A stretch of DNA of 64,000 nt from Anoplopoma fimbria (taxonomy: Eukaryota > Chordata > Actinopteri > Perciformes > Anoplopomatidae). The notes under the pieces are model-generated. The model saw nothing but the letters and a program-made list of their open reading frames with translations, did not search any database and was not told where the DNA came from. Numbering within the stretch: the first letter of the stretch is position 1; the number at the start of each line of letters is the position of its first letter. Below are positions 23,270 through 43,830 of this stretch, in pieces. A program made the translations under genes and the position numbers. The stretch covers positions 28,801,787 to 28,865,786 of the forward strand of contig NC_072457.1 in NCBI RefSeq assembly GCF_027596085.1, in the 5' to 3' direction.

Positions 23270-23420
23270 AACTGGGAGGGTACTTCCGCAATTCGTGCAT
23301 TCTGGGATATGTAGTTTTTTCATCTCGGCCAATGCGTTGATACTAAAGCGGATGTGACCTTTTTTGAACTACAATTCGAGAAATGCCGCTTTGCACGGTT
23401 ACCTGGCAACGAAGGCCGCA
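23270..23420 (-). promoter_or_regulatory. lrpap1: lrpap1 promoter region
   Basis: About 110-260 bases upstream of the lrpap1 ATG. On the gene strand: ACTACATATCCCAGAATGCA (23315-23296), a close match to the ZNF143/THAP11 promoter motif, and GCGGAAGT (ETS-type core, around 23282-23289). An inverted CCAAT box lies at 23329-23333. On the other strand are a second, weaker ZNF143-like site (23368-23386) and GTTACCTGGCAAC (23398-23410), an RFX X-box-like palindrome. No TATA box is evident. The motifs are seen; binding is inference. Confidence 0.55.
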
Positions 23421-23476
23421 AAACCTCTGAGCAAATAGAAAGCCTCCACGCGTGTAAGGTTATACAGCACAGGGAG

Positions 23477-23524
23477 TTTACAACAACAGACACAATTAAG
23501 TTTACAACAACAGACACAATTAAG
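23477..23524. repeat. Perfect 24-bp direct duplication
   Basis: TTTACAACAACAGACACAAT plus TAAG occurs twice in tandem (23477-23500 and 23501-23524) just beyond the lrpap1 upstream region. Confidence 0.95.
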
Positions 23525-23931
23525 TCCTAAAAAATTAATTAAAAAAATAATAATTCTGAGCTCCTTATTTTTTTAGTAGATCCCCACAAGACTCCCACAA
23601 ATGCAGTTTTTCTAACAAAGGAAGTTCATATAAATGTCTTTACAGATATTCTGATATTTTGGTATTTTGCTTCAAAGAAAAGTGGAAAAGTGGAAACGTT
23701 TTTACTATTACAACATGCTGCATTCACAAGCATTTAGTAGATTATGTTTTTTCTAAATCCCACTCACTGCATTTGTGTTATGTTTTTTTTTTTTACATGT
23801 AATATACATATACCTATTTAGTAAAGGAAACCTGCATTGCTGTTTTGTTTTCTCTGATATCTGTTTATGTTTATGTGTGATACATTAAAAAAGTTATCCA
23901 GTACTGGACAAAATAATTACAATAAGTTGAA

Positions 23932-24049
<118 letters not shown>

Positions 24050-24892
24050 AAAAGTCAGCTGAAAGTGAATTCAATTGAAGTGAGAAAGAGAGAGAGGATG
24101 CATATTGGACTGTGCCATGCAATAATTCACATCTGCTCAAAACAAATCAGAGACGTTTTAAAACAGAAAAGAGTCACAAAAATCCTTCATTATTTACCTG
24201 ACAACAGAAATACTATTAGGATTTGTCCATATGTAACATTGTTTGAAAATTAGCAATCAAAAGTAAATTTAATCATCTGAAAATTAATGGATTTGAATTT
24301 TGATATTATGAAATTCGGAGGATACATTGTAGTCCGCCTGAGTAATTTTTTCTGAGTCATCCACATTTCTAGGCTTGTGGAGACACAATGCTTATCATTT
24401 GGCCAGAACAGTCCTTGAAGTATAAGGGACACACACTGTTCACAGGTGTGAGACAGGATATAGGTGTCTGTCTGCTTTCTGCATTGATACGTCCTCAGGG
24501 TCACTGATTTAAGACATTTGTTATTTAACAATACAAAGGAGTGTATGGTACAAATTAGGTTAGCTTTCAATCAGGATGGACGACTTCTGATGTAAAATAA
24601 ATAAATACAAATTGATACAACATTGGCAGTAGTTTGACTTTTCAGTTATGAAGCATGAGTTATAATGACTGTAGCAATATAATAAGCTTGGATTAACAAA
24701 ACAAGAGGAAACATAAGTTATAAATAAGAGCAGGGGATAAGAGGCGTCATTGTGTTCTCATTTAATGCTGATGTGCATGGAAAATACATTACAGAAAATA
24801 GTTCTTGGATTCCTGGAGTTTATTCCTGAACTTTAATGCTACTTTCAAAAATCAATTTAAGTGATCAGAAGACAGCCAGAAGGTAAATTAAC

Positions 24893-25055
24893 ACCAGTGG
24901 TAGAAAGTAACAGCATATACTCCAGTACTGTACTTAGTATTTTTTTTGTACTACTTGAGTATTTCCATTTTACTTTATACTTACTACCTTAATTTACTAG
25001 TTACTTTGCAGATTCAGATTAACAAAGCAAAACATAATCAACAAATGTATTATTT
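24893..25055. repeat. Teleost MITE fragment
   Basis: AGTGGTAGAAAGTAACAGCA, TACTTGAGTATTTCCATTTT, ACTAGTTACTTTGCAGATTC and AACATAATCAACAAATG match the ends of a very common fish non-autonomous DNA element (hAT-like by recall). Confidence 0.6.
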
Positions 25056-25164
25056 TAGGTTAAAAAATATTAAATAAGACTTGTTTCACAGGAGAAAATT
25101 CACAGGCTACCCAGCAGTATATAAAGTAATTAGCCCAATTGTTCCCAGCTGCAACATAAAACAC

Positions 25165-25286
<122 letters not shown>

Positions 25287-26393
25287 GAACAGTGTTGAAA
25301 GGATGTACCTGCCTCTGTAAATCTTTGTTTTTCTTGTCATTCAGTTGGCATTTTTGTATGCAACGCTGATCCTCATCAGAAGGCCGTGACTTCATGCATT
25401 CTTACACATCTCTCCAGATAAAAATATGTGTTACACATTCCATAATTGCTATTTTGATTTTATTTGAAGTAAAACTCTTTCAAGCCTTTCTGTATTCTGA
25501 TTAAAGATATCCTTGTACTGCCCTGGAAACTTGACATATTTGTAATTAAAATAACTGGTATTTAATTGTAAGGGCATAGATCACAATGACATAGAAAAGA
25601 GAGTGTTTATTTGGCTCAGATTTGGTCTGCCAGTGACAGTATATTGAGCAAAGAATGAGAGAGAGATGTTAAGCCAGTGGGAGAGTGCAGCACAGCAAAC
25701 AGCCCACAGTACCATGACTGTTACATAAACTATGTTTGATGACAGCATCATTTTGTCTCCCTTTGGCTTCCATTAGGTGGAAAGAGAGATGTTGACTGAG
25801 ATGGGTTATATGAACCGTGAGACACACAGCCAAGTAACTGTGAAAGAAAGCAAGAAAGTGCAAAGTAAATAAAGCAATAAGGGGAAAAAAATGAAGAAAT
25901 GCCGAGATTGAGGCAGCAGGTGTTTTATCAGCAGGTTCTGTTGTCCTGTGGGTGTTCGGGAGAGTCATAATGAAATAAAGGATATATTCAATCACTGACC
26001 ATGAACAAACACAGTCATTAAGACCAAGTGATTGCAATAAGCAGGCTTCGATCATCTTATTACTTGTGCTAATTTAACTGCAGGGAACAACAGAAGCAGA
26101 CGTCACATTAACTTAGAGTCTAGCTTGGCCAGAATGAGATCCTCACGAATAAAACTTTCAGCATTTCAAAATCTTCTAACAGCTATTTCATTTTTCTTTC
26201 AACAGTGCTGGGAATAGTTTCCGCACGTGTTATTCAAATGGCAGTATGCCTACACTTTGCAGTAGCTCAGTAAAAACAATGCATATTTAATGACTGCAGT
26301 TTTACCAAAATGTTTGCTGATAAAGGACGGCAGATTCTGGCAGAGTGTACGAGAGATGGATTACAATATAAAAGGAACTGCATTCAATGACTG

Positions 26394-26560
26394 CAGTGGT
26401 GGGAAAATATCTTTACAATGTAAATATACTCCATTACAAGTACAGGTCTTACATTCAAAATCCAACTGGGTTTAAAGCACAGAAGTATTATCAGGTATAT
26501 CTACTTTAGGTATCGCTCATGAAAGATGCCCCTCAGTTTGGAGTTTAATCAGAACGCAGC
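26394..26560. repeat. Teleost MITE fragment
   Basis: CAGTGGTGGGAAAATATC, TACTCCATTACAAGTACAGG, ACATTCAAAATCCAACTGGG and ACAGAAGTATTATCAGGTAT follow the order of the same family as 24893-25055, here its other end. Confidence 0.6.
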
Positions 26561-33280
<6,720 letters not shown>

Positions 33281-33665
33281 GTCTGATTGATTGATTTTTA
33301 CCTCTGATGGCTACTTGTTGCTTTCTTTGCCGAAACAGGAAATTAGGTGTAGTGCTGATGACCAAGATGTTAGAAACTTGGTAGGATAACTCAGATGTGG
33401 ATGTTTTCATGAAGATGGCAGCCTTTTTTTGTGTTTTTGTCCCATATATAATTACAATGTCCTGATTATTTGAGATTTTCTTTTTCATGTTGCTCTGCAA
33501 CTTTGCCTCTATAGATGGAATAAAATGAAAGATCAGCTGGAGATAAAAAGGTTTTTGGTGGTGTCATAATTTAACTTATTGTTAATCAAGGTGTTGATAT
33601 CGGCACACTAATTAACAAGAAAATGTAAAAGTGGCAAGTCATATCAAAGAGGTTGCCGACCTCTG
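33281..33665. mobile_element. hAT-type non-autonomous element, left end missing
   Basis: The right end GGTTGCCGACCTCTG is a hAT terminal sequence of the CAGGGGTCGGCAACC type. The interior matches the element at 57828-58370: AACTCAGATGTGGATGTTTT, ATAGATGGAATAAA, GTTGATATCGGCACACTA. No left inverted repeat was found, so the copy looks 5'-truncated or rearranged. Confidence 0.7.
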
Positions 33666-35986
33666 ATCTACCTGAATCATATGCTCTACAGAAACTGTAT
33701 ATACACTGCTGTTTGAAGGATAAAACAGCTCCCTCAAACACTCACACTATTCAATGTCCCAATTCAATTCTTGAGAATGTCATCTCGATGAACATTAGAT
33801 GCTATTTCAGTTACCCATCTACTGCCGGCTTTGGAGGAAATTATCATTTAGATGCTAAGGTGTGGAGAATTGCATCTTTATAGAATGTGTGGGAGAGGGG
33901 TTTTTGTAAAAGTTTGTGATGTCAAAGTGCGAGCGGACTACAGTTGGAGTGAGGGGTTGCTGAGGGGGTTGCTGGTATCTTAAATTCATGAGGAGGAGGA
34001 TCATCAATGAACATAATGATTCAAAGAGACAGAAACTGAGATAAACAAACAACAAGGGCAAAGGGAACTTAAAGAAGCAGCAGTGGGTGACCTTGCTCAA
34101 AGAAAGAACATGTAGACCTGTCACGTGTTGGATAAGGGACTTCCTCCAAGGTGCAGTCGTATCTCTGCCGATTACCCAACTTTCTTTCGTGTTACATCTG
34201 AATATAGGTTTTCATTGCTTAAAGGGGCACTCTGCTGAATGTGTATATGTATACAAAAAAAGATCAGTTTACTCATGAGTGCTCTCAGCCTGTGAAAACA
34301 GTTATATAATGTATTTTATGGCCCTGTCAGAGTTTTGTCAAGTCTGAGAAAACTAAACTAAAGATGTCATAGTGATGTCTTCAGAGTTAATTCTACTACT
34401 ACAAAGTTGATAGTTGATCATGGAGACTACACACTTATATAGAAAGCCTGCATTACATCAAGTTGATATAAAATGTGGGCAATTGTAATGCAGGCAAGTT
34501 CTAACAAAAGAGCGGCATTATGGGAAGTGTGGTGTCTTTAAAGCTTGACTCATCCTAGCAATAAAAGTCAAAATAGCTGCCTGCACAGATCTATGTCATA
34601 CCATCCTGTAAATCTATTTGTTATAGTGATGCTAGATCAGTGACAAGATTTACAGTCACACTTTTGTGACAATATACAAACAAACATTTCAGACTGAAAT
34701 GTGCATTTACATATTAAACAAGACAATATTCCCTTCACAGCAAGTGTAAGTATCAATTTGTGTTCCTTCTTGTCAGATCTGGACAATTCTACATGTTGAG
34801 TATAACTAAAACTGCAGTGCGACTCTGTCACTGATGTTCTGTAATGTGGCCATGTGTTACCCCCGAAGCTATGAACAGACTTCTGTGAACAACATAAAAG
34901 CACACAGATGGGTTCTGCCTCATTGCATAGGCAAACTGATATGTTAAACAATAAAAGCAGACAAAGCACACCCATTTTTTTTCTTTCAGTTTCCCATGTA
35001 AAGTCTTGGGGGATGACTGAATTCCCAGTATCTTCCCTCAACATTAATCCCTTAGAAAAACACATCATTAAAGAGAATGATGTCTATACTACACACAATG
35101 CTATGTGCTGTGTGAAAAATGGCCGAATTACCCTGAAGTGTCCTTGATTTATGATTAATACGAATTTTTCTGCAAACATCTGCCATGGAGCAAAAACATT
35201 AATGGGACATCAAGTCACAAACAGACATTTATATTTACATCTGTATTTATGACAGTTGGCAGACACTCAACCTGTAATGCTGATCAGTATTTATGAGTTG
35301 GGCAATAACATTAGACCAAATGAGAATGTCTGGCAGCAATCAAATCATTCAGGTAGGACATCAGACACAAAATGCTCTATTTATATATACACAGTCATTT
35401 CAATGAACAGCATATTTTGCTGGATTCTTCTGATGAAAATGCACATTTTATAAATTCTGTTTTGGGATTGCTTAATATTAAATTAGCAGCCACCAGGGTC
35501 GTGTTGGTCTTTCTTGTTAGCATTTAGCGTACTGCCTCACATTGGCTAGCATAGCTGTAGACCTGTTTTTGTTGTTGTTGTAATAGGTACCTGCTCTTTA
35601 AGGCTGAAGTGACAATCAAACATAAAAAAAAATGTTAAGATGGATAATGAAGAGGCAAGGTTGCTATAGCAATAGTGCGAAGTTTCATAATTTCAGGACA
35701 TCTCAGCCTCAGCTTGTCCGACTCAGCTCTAAACTTTCTATTCGATGGGTTCTTGCTGGGTGCATGAATGTGCACAGCAAATATGGTGCGTTTATGGTGG
35801 TTCAAGTTGTGAGAACATATAGTGCACTTTACAATAATTGGGGCATGGAAATGGCCTTTGTTGTTGTGTTGGTGGTGATTAAATGGTTGCTTTGGGTGAA
35901 CAGTTTTTTTATCTTTTATGTTTTCTATAAGCACCAATATGACCTGATTCCAGGTGGAGATAATCAGCTGCCTGTTCATGTGTGGG

Positions 35987-35988
<2 letters not shown>
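33666..35988. other. Intergenic, no gene recognised
   Basis: Open frames here are short and lack conserved domains or splice context. Nothing else identified. Confidence 0.5.

Positions 35989-36046
<58 letters not shown>
35989..36046. repeat. (GA)n microsatellite
   Basis: About 29 GA units. It creates an open frame coding for (RE)n that is not a gene. Confidence 0.98.
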
Positions 36047-36049
<3 letters not shown>

Positions 36050-39000
36050 TGTGGGGTTTATCAGCCATTGGTTCCTTGGCTAGTTCCCTAGTTTTTGCAG
36101 TTGTGACTGTTCTGTTTTCAGATTTTTACAACAGTGTTTCAGTATATACATCTGTTAATGTAAAGGGGCTCCTTGGCCAATTTAATTGCATTGACCTGAG
36201 CAGAACAGCCCAGGTGGTGCTAAATGTGGAGGTCATATAGGTGTCATTTTAGTTACCTTTATTGTTAGATAGTTAACAGTAGTTTTGCTGTTTTGCTACT
36301 GAACCCACTTACAGTTTGTATGAAAACAAAACCTGGGTTAGTATTTTCAGTATATACTGAAGTACAGTGCAGTTAGCTGTGTTTCAATAGTTTCAGTCTT
36401 TCCCCTGTACGTCAGACTGTTATCTTATCTTTTAAATAAATTCCAGTCGTATTCACAGAGAAATCACTGAAATACAAATCCTAACAAGCCTTCTTTATTT
36501 TGCTTTATGAAGGACACAGAATCTCATACTGCACCCTTTAAAACATCTGGCATCCTCCCTTACAATATGATTAGTAGAATTAAATTAAACCATATACACA
36601 AGTAATTTTCAGATCTTTTGCAAAAGAATTGACTAAATATAAAAAATGTGTTTTGGCCCTGAAGGCACAGTATTGCAAAAAACAGCTGGCTGAGTTTCAC
36701 TGTTCTGCACAACTGATGGTGCATGTGTGCGTTACTATATGTGTGTGTATAATTGGGTTTGTGAATGCTGCACATGCAGTAAAATGTGTGTCCGTGCATG
36801 TTTGTGGGACCTTGTTTGACAATGGACAGATGTTTTTGTTATACATTCTGTATACACATGTAGGGATTTTATATATGCCATTGTCTATATTGGCCTTGTT
36901 AACAATCCTTCCTCAGAAACACATAAATGTATCTGTTTCTTTATGATGCTTTACTGCAAGAGGTTTATGGATTATGTCTCTCCAGTAAAAGCAAACATAA
37001 CTTTGGCTCAAAATCAAGACTACCCATACATTAGGTGGGCATATTAACTTTTCATATGCAGCATGATGCATTGTGTTGTTTTTTTCATATTGTGCAAGGT
37101 GTAATGTTTTGATCCGTACCATGTTTTCTCACTTGGTTGCTACACATATGAAGACACATTTACTGTCTTTAAATTAAATTTTACTGCTCTTCATTTCAAT
37201 TATCTCCCCTTTTTGAACCCCACAATTTTATTTAGGCAAAAGAGCTTATATGTTTAAAGGCCCAGCTGATTAGAATAATTCACCTGCTGATAATATATCC
37301 ATTTTATCACTTGTTATGTTTAAGTATGCCGTGTCTTCTTACTTCGAGATGGACTCCTGTTATTAATGAAGCTGTCACTTTTGTTTCTATCTGATTTTAT
37401 TTGGTGATCCACTAAACCTCTGCTGTTTATCGTTTATTGGCTTATTTGTGGTTGTAATGTTTATATTAATAAATTCATGAGAGCTTTGTTTCTTTGTTTG
37501 TCTGTTGCTGTATGGATAATTGTATTTCTACTTTTTATTTATTCTGTCACTCCGCGATTGTTATGTAATGATTGTGATATATGTTGGGAATCCCTCACAA
37601 ACAAGATGTTACATCTCAAGGGATTTTATCCTGATAAATAAAAGTTGAACATATTCAATATATAGGAGAGGACTACACCACCTGTCGTTTTCCTGACCAG
37701 CTGCAAATAGTCTGATAACTATAATTCTCTTGTACTGGTTTGATTACAATTAGTTGCACACACCAGTCTTTTTCTATTTTAAGAAAGGCTTTGATACTTG
37801 ATGCACATGGAGGAGTTTATCGGTATATATATAGAGACAAAAAACACATAACCTTTTCTTACATGTAATTATCTTATAATAAAACAGTTTGTGAGTGACC
37901 AAGACATGTATTTCATCCTGCACTGTCACATAGTAACATGTGACAGTAATGCTAAATGCTGTAGAGTGAAAAAGAAGGGGAGAATGAAAAGTGAAGGACA
38001 GATAAAAGAGAGAGGACATGCTCTTTTCTGCACTGATGGGAGACGGGCTGTGACGTTTGAGGTTATTTCTTATTTAAATTAATTGAATTTGTCACAGAGG
38101 CTAGGGCACCTTTAAATCTACCTTGGTGTTCTGCTCATTTATATGAGACGGATCGCTACTCTGTGAAGAGGAGAGTATATTCTGTCAAAGGTTAGAGTAC
38201 AAAACAGTCTGCATGACAGATTGAGGAAGTAAACAAGTGAGGATTTAAGTGACTGAATACTGTGAACAAATTTCCATCTCTAGAACTTTCTCTTCCTTTA
38301 CTCTTTTAGGACTTACAAACATAAACCCAAGCATCGGTTCATTCTAATGTCCTCCTGTTCTGTTTACTGTAAATAATTGGCCCTGATTACAATTCATGTA
38401 TAATTACTCTAGCTAATAATGACTGCAGCTGCTGCCAAAAATAATTCAGATTCTCTGTCAGGGTTCAAACTAAAGCAGATGAAAGCAGCCTGATTTGGAG
38501 AACAGGAGACCTCATTAACATCTTATCAAGGCTAAATAATCCAACAAAATCAAATGGCAGCACACAGTTCACAACATTGTCAGAATAGTTGACCAATTGT
38601 CACCCCAGCTTAATTCATTAAGTTAATTTACCAGGCCACGTTTTGATTAAGCAGTTTAATGGTCACAGGTGTAAAGGATTGGAAATAATTAATAATTATG
38701 GTAATTAAGGAAGGGAGTCCTCACAATATGGATCTGCTTGGCCAAGACATGAATTTATTAAGGCTGTTCAGAATGTTTGCCTCTGACTGGCTAAACAATT
38801 TGTAAACCAAATAACCAAAGATGCAGGTTAGGTCTCAGAGGTTTGGGGACATAATAAGGAGATTGGGGTTTAACCATCAAAAAATTAAATAACAGTAACG
38901 ATTTAAACACAATGTCTTGCATGTATACGCATTTTGATTATTTAGAAAATAACACAAATGGTTTCTTGTAATAATAATGGCAGTAATTAGAGAGGCAAAA

Positions 39001-42000
39001 CCTAGGAGAAAATAACTTATAATAGCCATTATTGCTATTCATGAAGCTGTTTGCTATGAGTGCACTGCAACAATTGAGGGCAACTCAGAATTTATATAGA
39101 ATCTTATATGGATTAGGACACCTGAGAGGACATTGTTCAGAGAGACTTTCCTGAGTAAACTGAAAACACAGTGCCACTCTGTTCTGTCAATGACAATACA
39201 GTAACTACTGATATTGGAAATTGAAAAATAAAAACTCTATGCCCATTGGCCATTTCAGGAGTCTTCCTGATGGCCAGTTCACCCGAGATGGGGGATTATT
39301 TTCCCAGTTAAATAGTTCCTGTGAAGTAACTTTTAGACTAAAATGATGTTTCTTAAAAAGAGTGCACCACCATTTAGCATTGTACTCCTACAGTATATCA
39401 TTGTTGTGATGGATGAAAAGTGTTAGAATCAATTTTTATTTTAATCATTTTTATTCCACTCAATCTTCATTCTTGTCATAAACGGGAGTCTTCATTACCC
39501 ACAATCCAACTTAACCGCCAAGAGTAAAGTTGGAGATTCAGGTGTGCTAGTAGCTAATGTAGTCTGCAGCCTCTAGCTTCAAGCAGAGATAATGAGTCGG
39601 CTACAGAGGTCCGCTAAGGTCTTCTCTTCATCTATTTTCACACTTTCCATGCAAGAAGGTCGGTTGTAATGTAGTTCCCCTGATTTACATGATTTCTTGG
39701 CTTGTGTGGCTTGATAGTCCCATCCTCTTTGATGACTCCTTAAAAATTCACTTGACTCGAGTGAGATGAAGAAGATGACTGTGGGTGGGCAGAAACAGCA
39801 TGCGTGTAAAAATGTGATCATTATCATTCTCTTTTAACATTTATGTAATGTTAATAAGACCTGTTATGTTATCATTTCTGTGACTCAGCAGTTAAAATCT
39901 TACTGGGTGTGTACCGTGAACATGATTTTCATGTTTATTACCTGTGGCTCAATGTATCCCTGTGTGTAATTTTATTATTCTTTAGAGATGGGATTTGAGG
40001 ATTAATCGAAAAATATTATTGTATGGAGCTCAATGTCTGAATCTGGCCATATGGTTTGTGTGCATGTTTGCATGTGTGTGTATCTGCTGCATGGCGCTGT
40101 GTACTCCCACTGGCCATCTGCACCTGCTGCTTTCTCTGGGCCATAACAGGTAGACCATGGCAACCAACTGCTTCTTTCAAAACCAACATGGTAACCTGGC
40201 TGAGTTGTGATACAGACATGATCTCAAACACATTTAAGCACTTCAGTTAGATTTCATCAACAATAAATGCTGTTTTTCTGAATGTGCCTTTTTATGGCCT
40301 GACTGTATTTCTGTCTCCTCAAAAAGCAAGCTTACAATATTATCTTTGCTCATTGTGGTCTGTTAGAGCTCAGTTGGTCTTTGCATGAGGCAGGTGTCAT
40401 GTCAGGTCAGGTAGATGGTTTGTAGATGACAGCTGCAGTCCTTCAGTGAGCAATTATGATGAACTAGTCCTCCAGCTGACAGGACAAATGCATCACTCAC
40501 TTGGCTGTTACTGGGATTTTAATCAGATATCAAAACAAGGTGGTAAATCGGAAAATGTTTGTTTCTATGCACCAAAAAACGATCCCTGCACAGATCTGAG
40601 TTGAGACACAGGTCTTGCAGTTGCAGAATAAGTGATTTTAATTTTTGCAATTCAATGCTGCAGAAATATGCTTCAAGCACAATGCTGACAAATTAACACC
40701 TTTGAAGTTATTAAATAGTGAGTATTTAATTCAATTTAAACAGTTAACTAAACTAAAACAGTTGCCCTACGTCAGGCTGTTATCATACACTGTTTGTAGC
40801 TATACAGACGAAAAGTAATGCAATTTAATTTATTTATATCCCAAGAAATAAATCTGTATGTAAGCCTTGTAATTGTTAACCACAAAGTATAGAGAGAAAC
40901 AAACATAGTGGAAGTGAGGAGGGAGGTTGGAGTGGATGGGTTGGTCTATAAACACTGGACTCTCACCCAAGACCCTGCTGTTTGTGTCCCAGGTGAAATT
41001 AGAAGTCCACCAGAATTCCACTTCTGTAGTTATTTTAACCCAAACCATGATGTTTTCTTAAACCTAACCAAGCTATTTTGTTTTGAAAAGACTGTATGGA
41101 ACGAGCATAAATTGACACATCCTGCTAGACATTCTTAGAAACCAACGAAGATTGAGGAATAGCTTTTGGTATGATATCATACGAACTGTTGTATGCTGCA
41201 CATTGTCTGTTTACCTATCTAGTGGATATTGAGCAAAATTATTATTCATTTGAAGTAATATTTCTGTTCACCTGATGAGTTTAAGTTCAATATATATGCT
41301 CCTTTTAGGTCCCTTCTAGGTTGTTTTAGTTGCACCAGCTTCTTGAGGACATATCTGAGTGTTCAGCTGCTAAATGCTCCACTCACCAGCTAGTTGCTAA
41401 ATCCTAATAAACGTCTAATACTGCTAAATATAACAACCATTGTATGATGGAAAAATTATAGTTCTACATTTGGACACACATTTATCTATCTACTTATCTC
41501 TGTGCATTTTAATATTAAGTCTCTCAGTGTGCCTGAGTCGTATTTCTCAGCTCTGCTTTCTCTTCTTCTAATCTCGCTGGTTTCTACTGAACTTAGTTTG
41601 TGCTGAGTGCACAGAAAGTTTATGCTGATCCAGTACAGTTATGTGGTTTATATGTGCAATTGTGTATCTGTGAGTGATGGATAAATGGATTTGCGACACT
41701 GAGATCAAGAAGCGTGAAAACAGAAATAACTTCAAAATTGGATGAAGATTTGAGAGATGGAGGAGTGGAGTCAGAATGAAAGAAGAGAATAAGAGGCAAG
41801 AGAAATAAAGAAATCATAAGGTGTCAGAAGGAGCAGCTCTCTGTTACCTACTTTCTCATTCAATGCCCCTGGTTGTGGATGATGCAAAATTAATTTAACG
41901 CTTTTCATTCTCAGCTCATTTACAGCAATCAACCCTGGCTTGTTTTGTAAACTCTCAGCTGAATTCAACAGTAATTAATTATGTATGCACATTTGTGTGA

Positions 42001-43640
42001 GTGTATTCCCTGTGAGATTCAAGTCACTTTGTTGCCTTTTTTCCTGTGTCATTTCATGGAGCGCCTGTGATATCCTTTGTGGATATGTGTGTCTGTGAAT
42101 CTGGAAATAAATTTGAGAGTGCAGCATATCAAACAGCTCCGCTGTGTATTGTACATTTCCATCCTCACTATTCCCTGACCAAATTATGTAATCATATGCG
42201 TCAGAGACTTGCAAATAAAGCATCTTAACAGATTCACATCACAGGGCTGAATACTGGACTTCAAACAAAGACATTACTAGAAAAATGATCCATCAACCCA
42301 AACCCATTTTTAGAATCCACTGCAATCATCATGAGATGTACTTTTTTTTAGAAAGTTAAATAGCCCAATAGTACTAGATAACAGGGATGTATCAGAGGAA
42401 ATGCTTGGTCAGAGGAAATGCTTGGTCAGAGGAATGCACGTACAAAGGTGGCTTTTTCATGGAAAACGCCAGTATCTTCATATCTTTATTTCCCCCATGA
42501 TCCAATTTCTCAGCAGTGCACTCCATGAGCTTCATATAGTGAGAAAAAACAGTAATGGTTTGCAGACTGTGATTTTCAAAAAATTCCATGCTGTAAAATA
42601 TTCATGCTCGAACACAAGGTTATTATGGCAGTTTCTGGAGTGCCACTCTAGATTTTAATGTGCCTGCAAAAGGAAGAGGAGGAGGAAGAGGAAGAGGAAG
42701 CAGAGAGGGTAATGGAGGAGGGAGAGCTTTGATTGAGTGAAAAGGTCAATGTGTGTGACTTTGCAGAAATAGAGGGTCACTGAAAAACTCTGACGCACAT
42801 ACTGTGAAAAAAGTGTATGGCCATTTACAGTACATTCAATGCACGTATCTCTCTATGCTCCATTTGCTCATCTTGCTGTAGTGTACAAATTGTGTTTCTC
42901 TTGTTGATCCCCTTCTGTGTTAAGAAGCCCATTAGGGCTGGAGGTCAAAGTGAAGCTACGTGTTGGGCAGAGCTGCATGTGTATAGCCTGACCCTCCTCA
43001 CAGTGCGTTTCTACTGTCATAGAAACATGCATTATAGCTAGCAAACAGGGATTATTTGCAACTACAAGATACAATAACTGAGGGGTGTCACTTTCATAAA
43101 AAAGATCCACCGTAACTCATACACGTATTATGTGTAATCACATAGCTTTTCCTAAAATGCTTTTTGGATGCTGTGTTCAGGTTCATTCGCTAATGTTTCT
43201 GTAAGGAAGTTGCATTTTTCAGCTTCAGCAAACAGCCTTATTAACTTTATATTTATTTTCCGAATATGGTGTTGAATCAAAGATGCTTCTTTAAATTACT
43301 TGTCAGAACGGTGTCATAATTATCTGTTTAGCATGGTTTGATAGTTTTCTCCATTTTGTGTTAACAAATTGAACAATAGTAGACAGGTTAATTGATAGGG
43401 AAACATGCGATGCAAAGGGTCATAAAGGTATAAGGCAACTGCAAGGCACAGCCTGGGAATTTTTATTTTAAACAGATTTTTCGTGTACAAATCAAATATT
43501 ATTTTTTTTGACCTTACTTTGAATTTCAAATAAAAGCTGATAGCCCTGGCAACAGCAGAGGGACAAGTGTGGGAGAGGAGATCTCAATAATAAAATGCTT
43601 ACCATGCTAATGCTATGCAACATACTGTGCCTTTTCTATA
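36047..43640. other. Intergenic, no gene recognised
   Basis: A 7.6-kb stretch without supported exons. At 38390-38720 there is an AT-rich block with clustered TAATTA. At 41030-41110, AAACCTAACCAAGCTATTTT hints at a diverged fish repeat, and 41320-41420 may be another. No other structure recognised. Confidence 0.45.
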
Positions 43641-43830
43641 GTTAAAAGGAATAGTTCAACATGTCAGAAATAATTGATTTCTTGCGGAGAGTTACATAAG
43701 AAAATTGACTGTCTGTATGATAAATAGGAAACTACAGCCAGAAGACAGTTAGCTTAGCTTTATGCAAAGACAGTGAAAGGTAAAACAGCAAGACAGACAA
43801 ATCTGACCAACTAGCAGCTCTGCCAGACTT
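43641..43830 (+). repeat. Teleost SINE/MITE-like repeat
   Basis: GGAATAGTTCAACATGTCAG, TTCTTGCGGAGAGTTACATA, GTCTGTATGATAAATAGGAA and ACAGTTAGCTTAGCTTTATG occur in the order of a very common fish repeat (the 'GGAATAGTTCGACATTTTGG' type). Confidence 0.65.

Noticed and set aside
22940..23314. + strand open frame across lrpap1 exon 1
   Set aside because: Antisense shadow of exon 1 plus minisatellite; the - strand encodes a clear RAP signal peptide and domain 1.
34637..35068. 143-codon open frame on the - strand
   Set aside because: No recognisable domain, Cys/Ser-rich random composition, no supporting promoter or splice signals; consistent with chance in a 40-kb non-coding stretch.
35632..36240. 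202-codon open frame on the + strand
   Set aside because: It is held open by a (GA)n microsatellite giving (RE)n in the middle; flanks show no domain, splice context or recognisable similarity.
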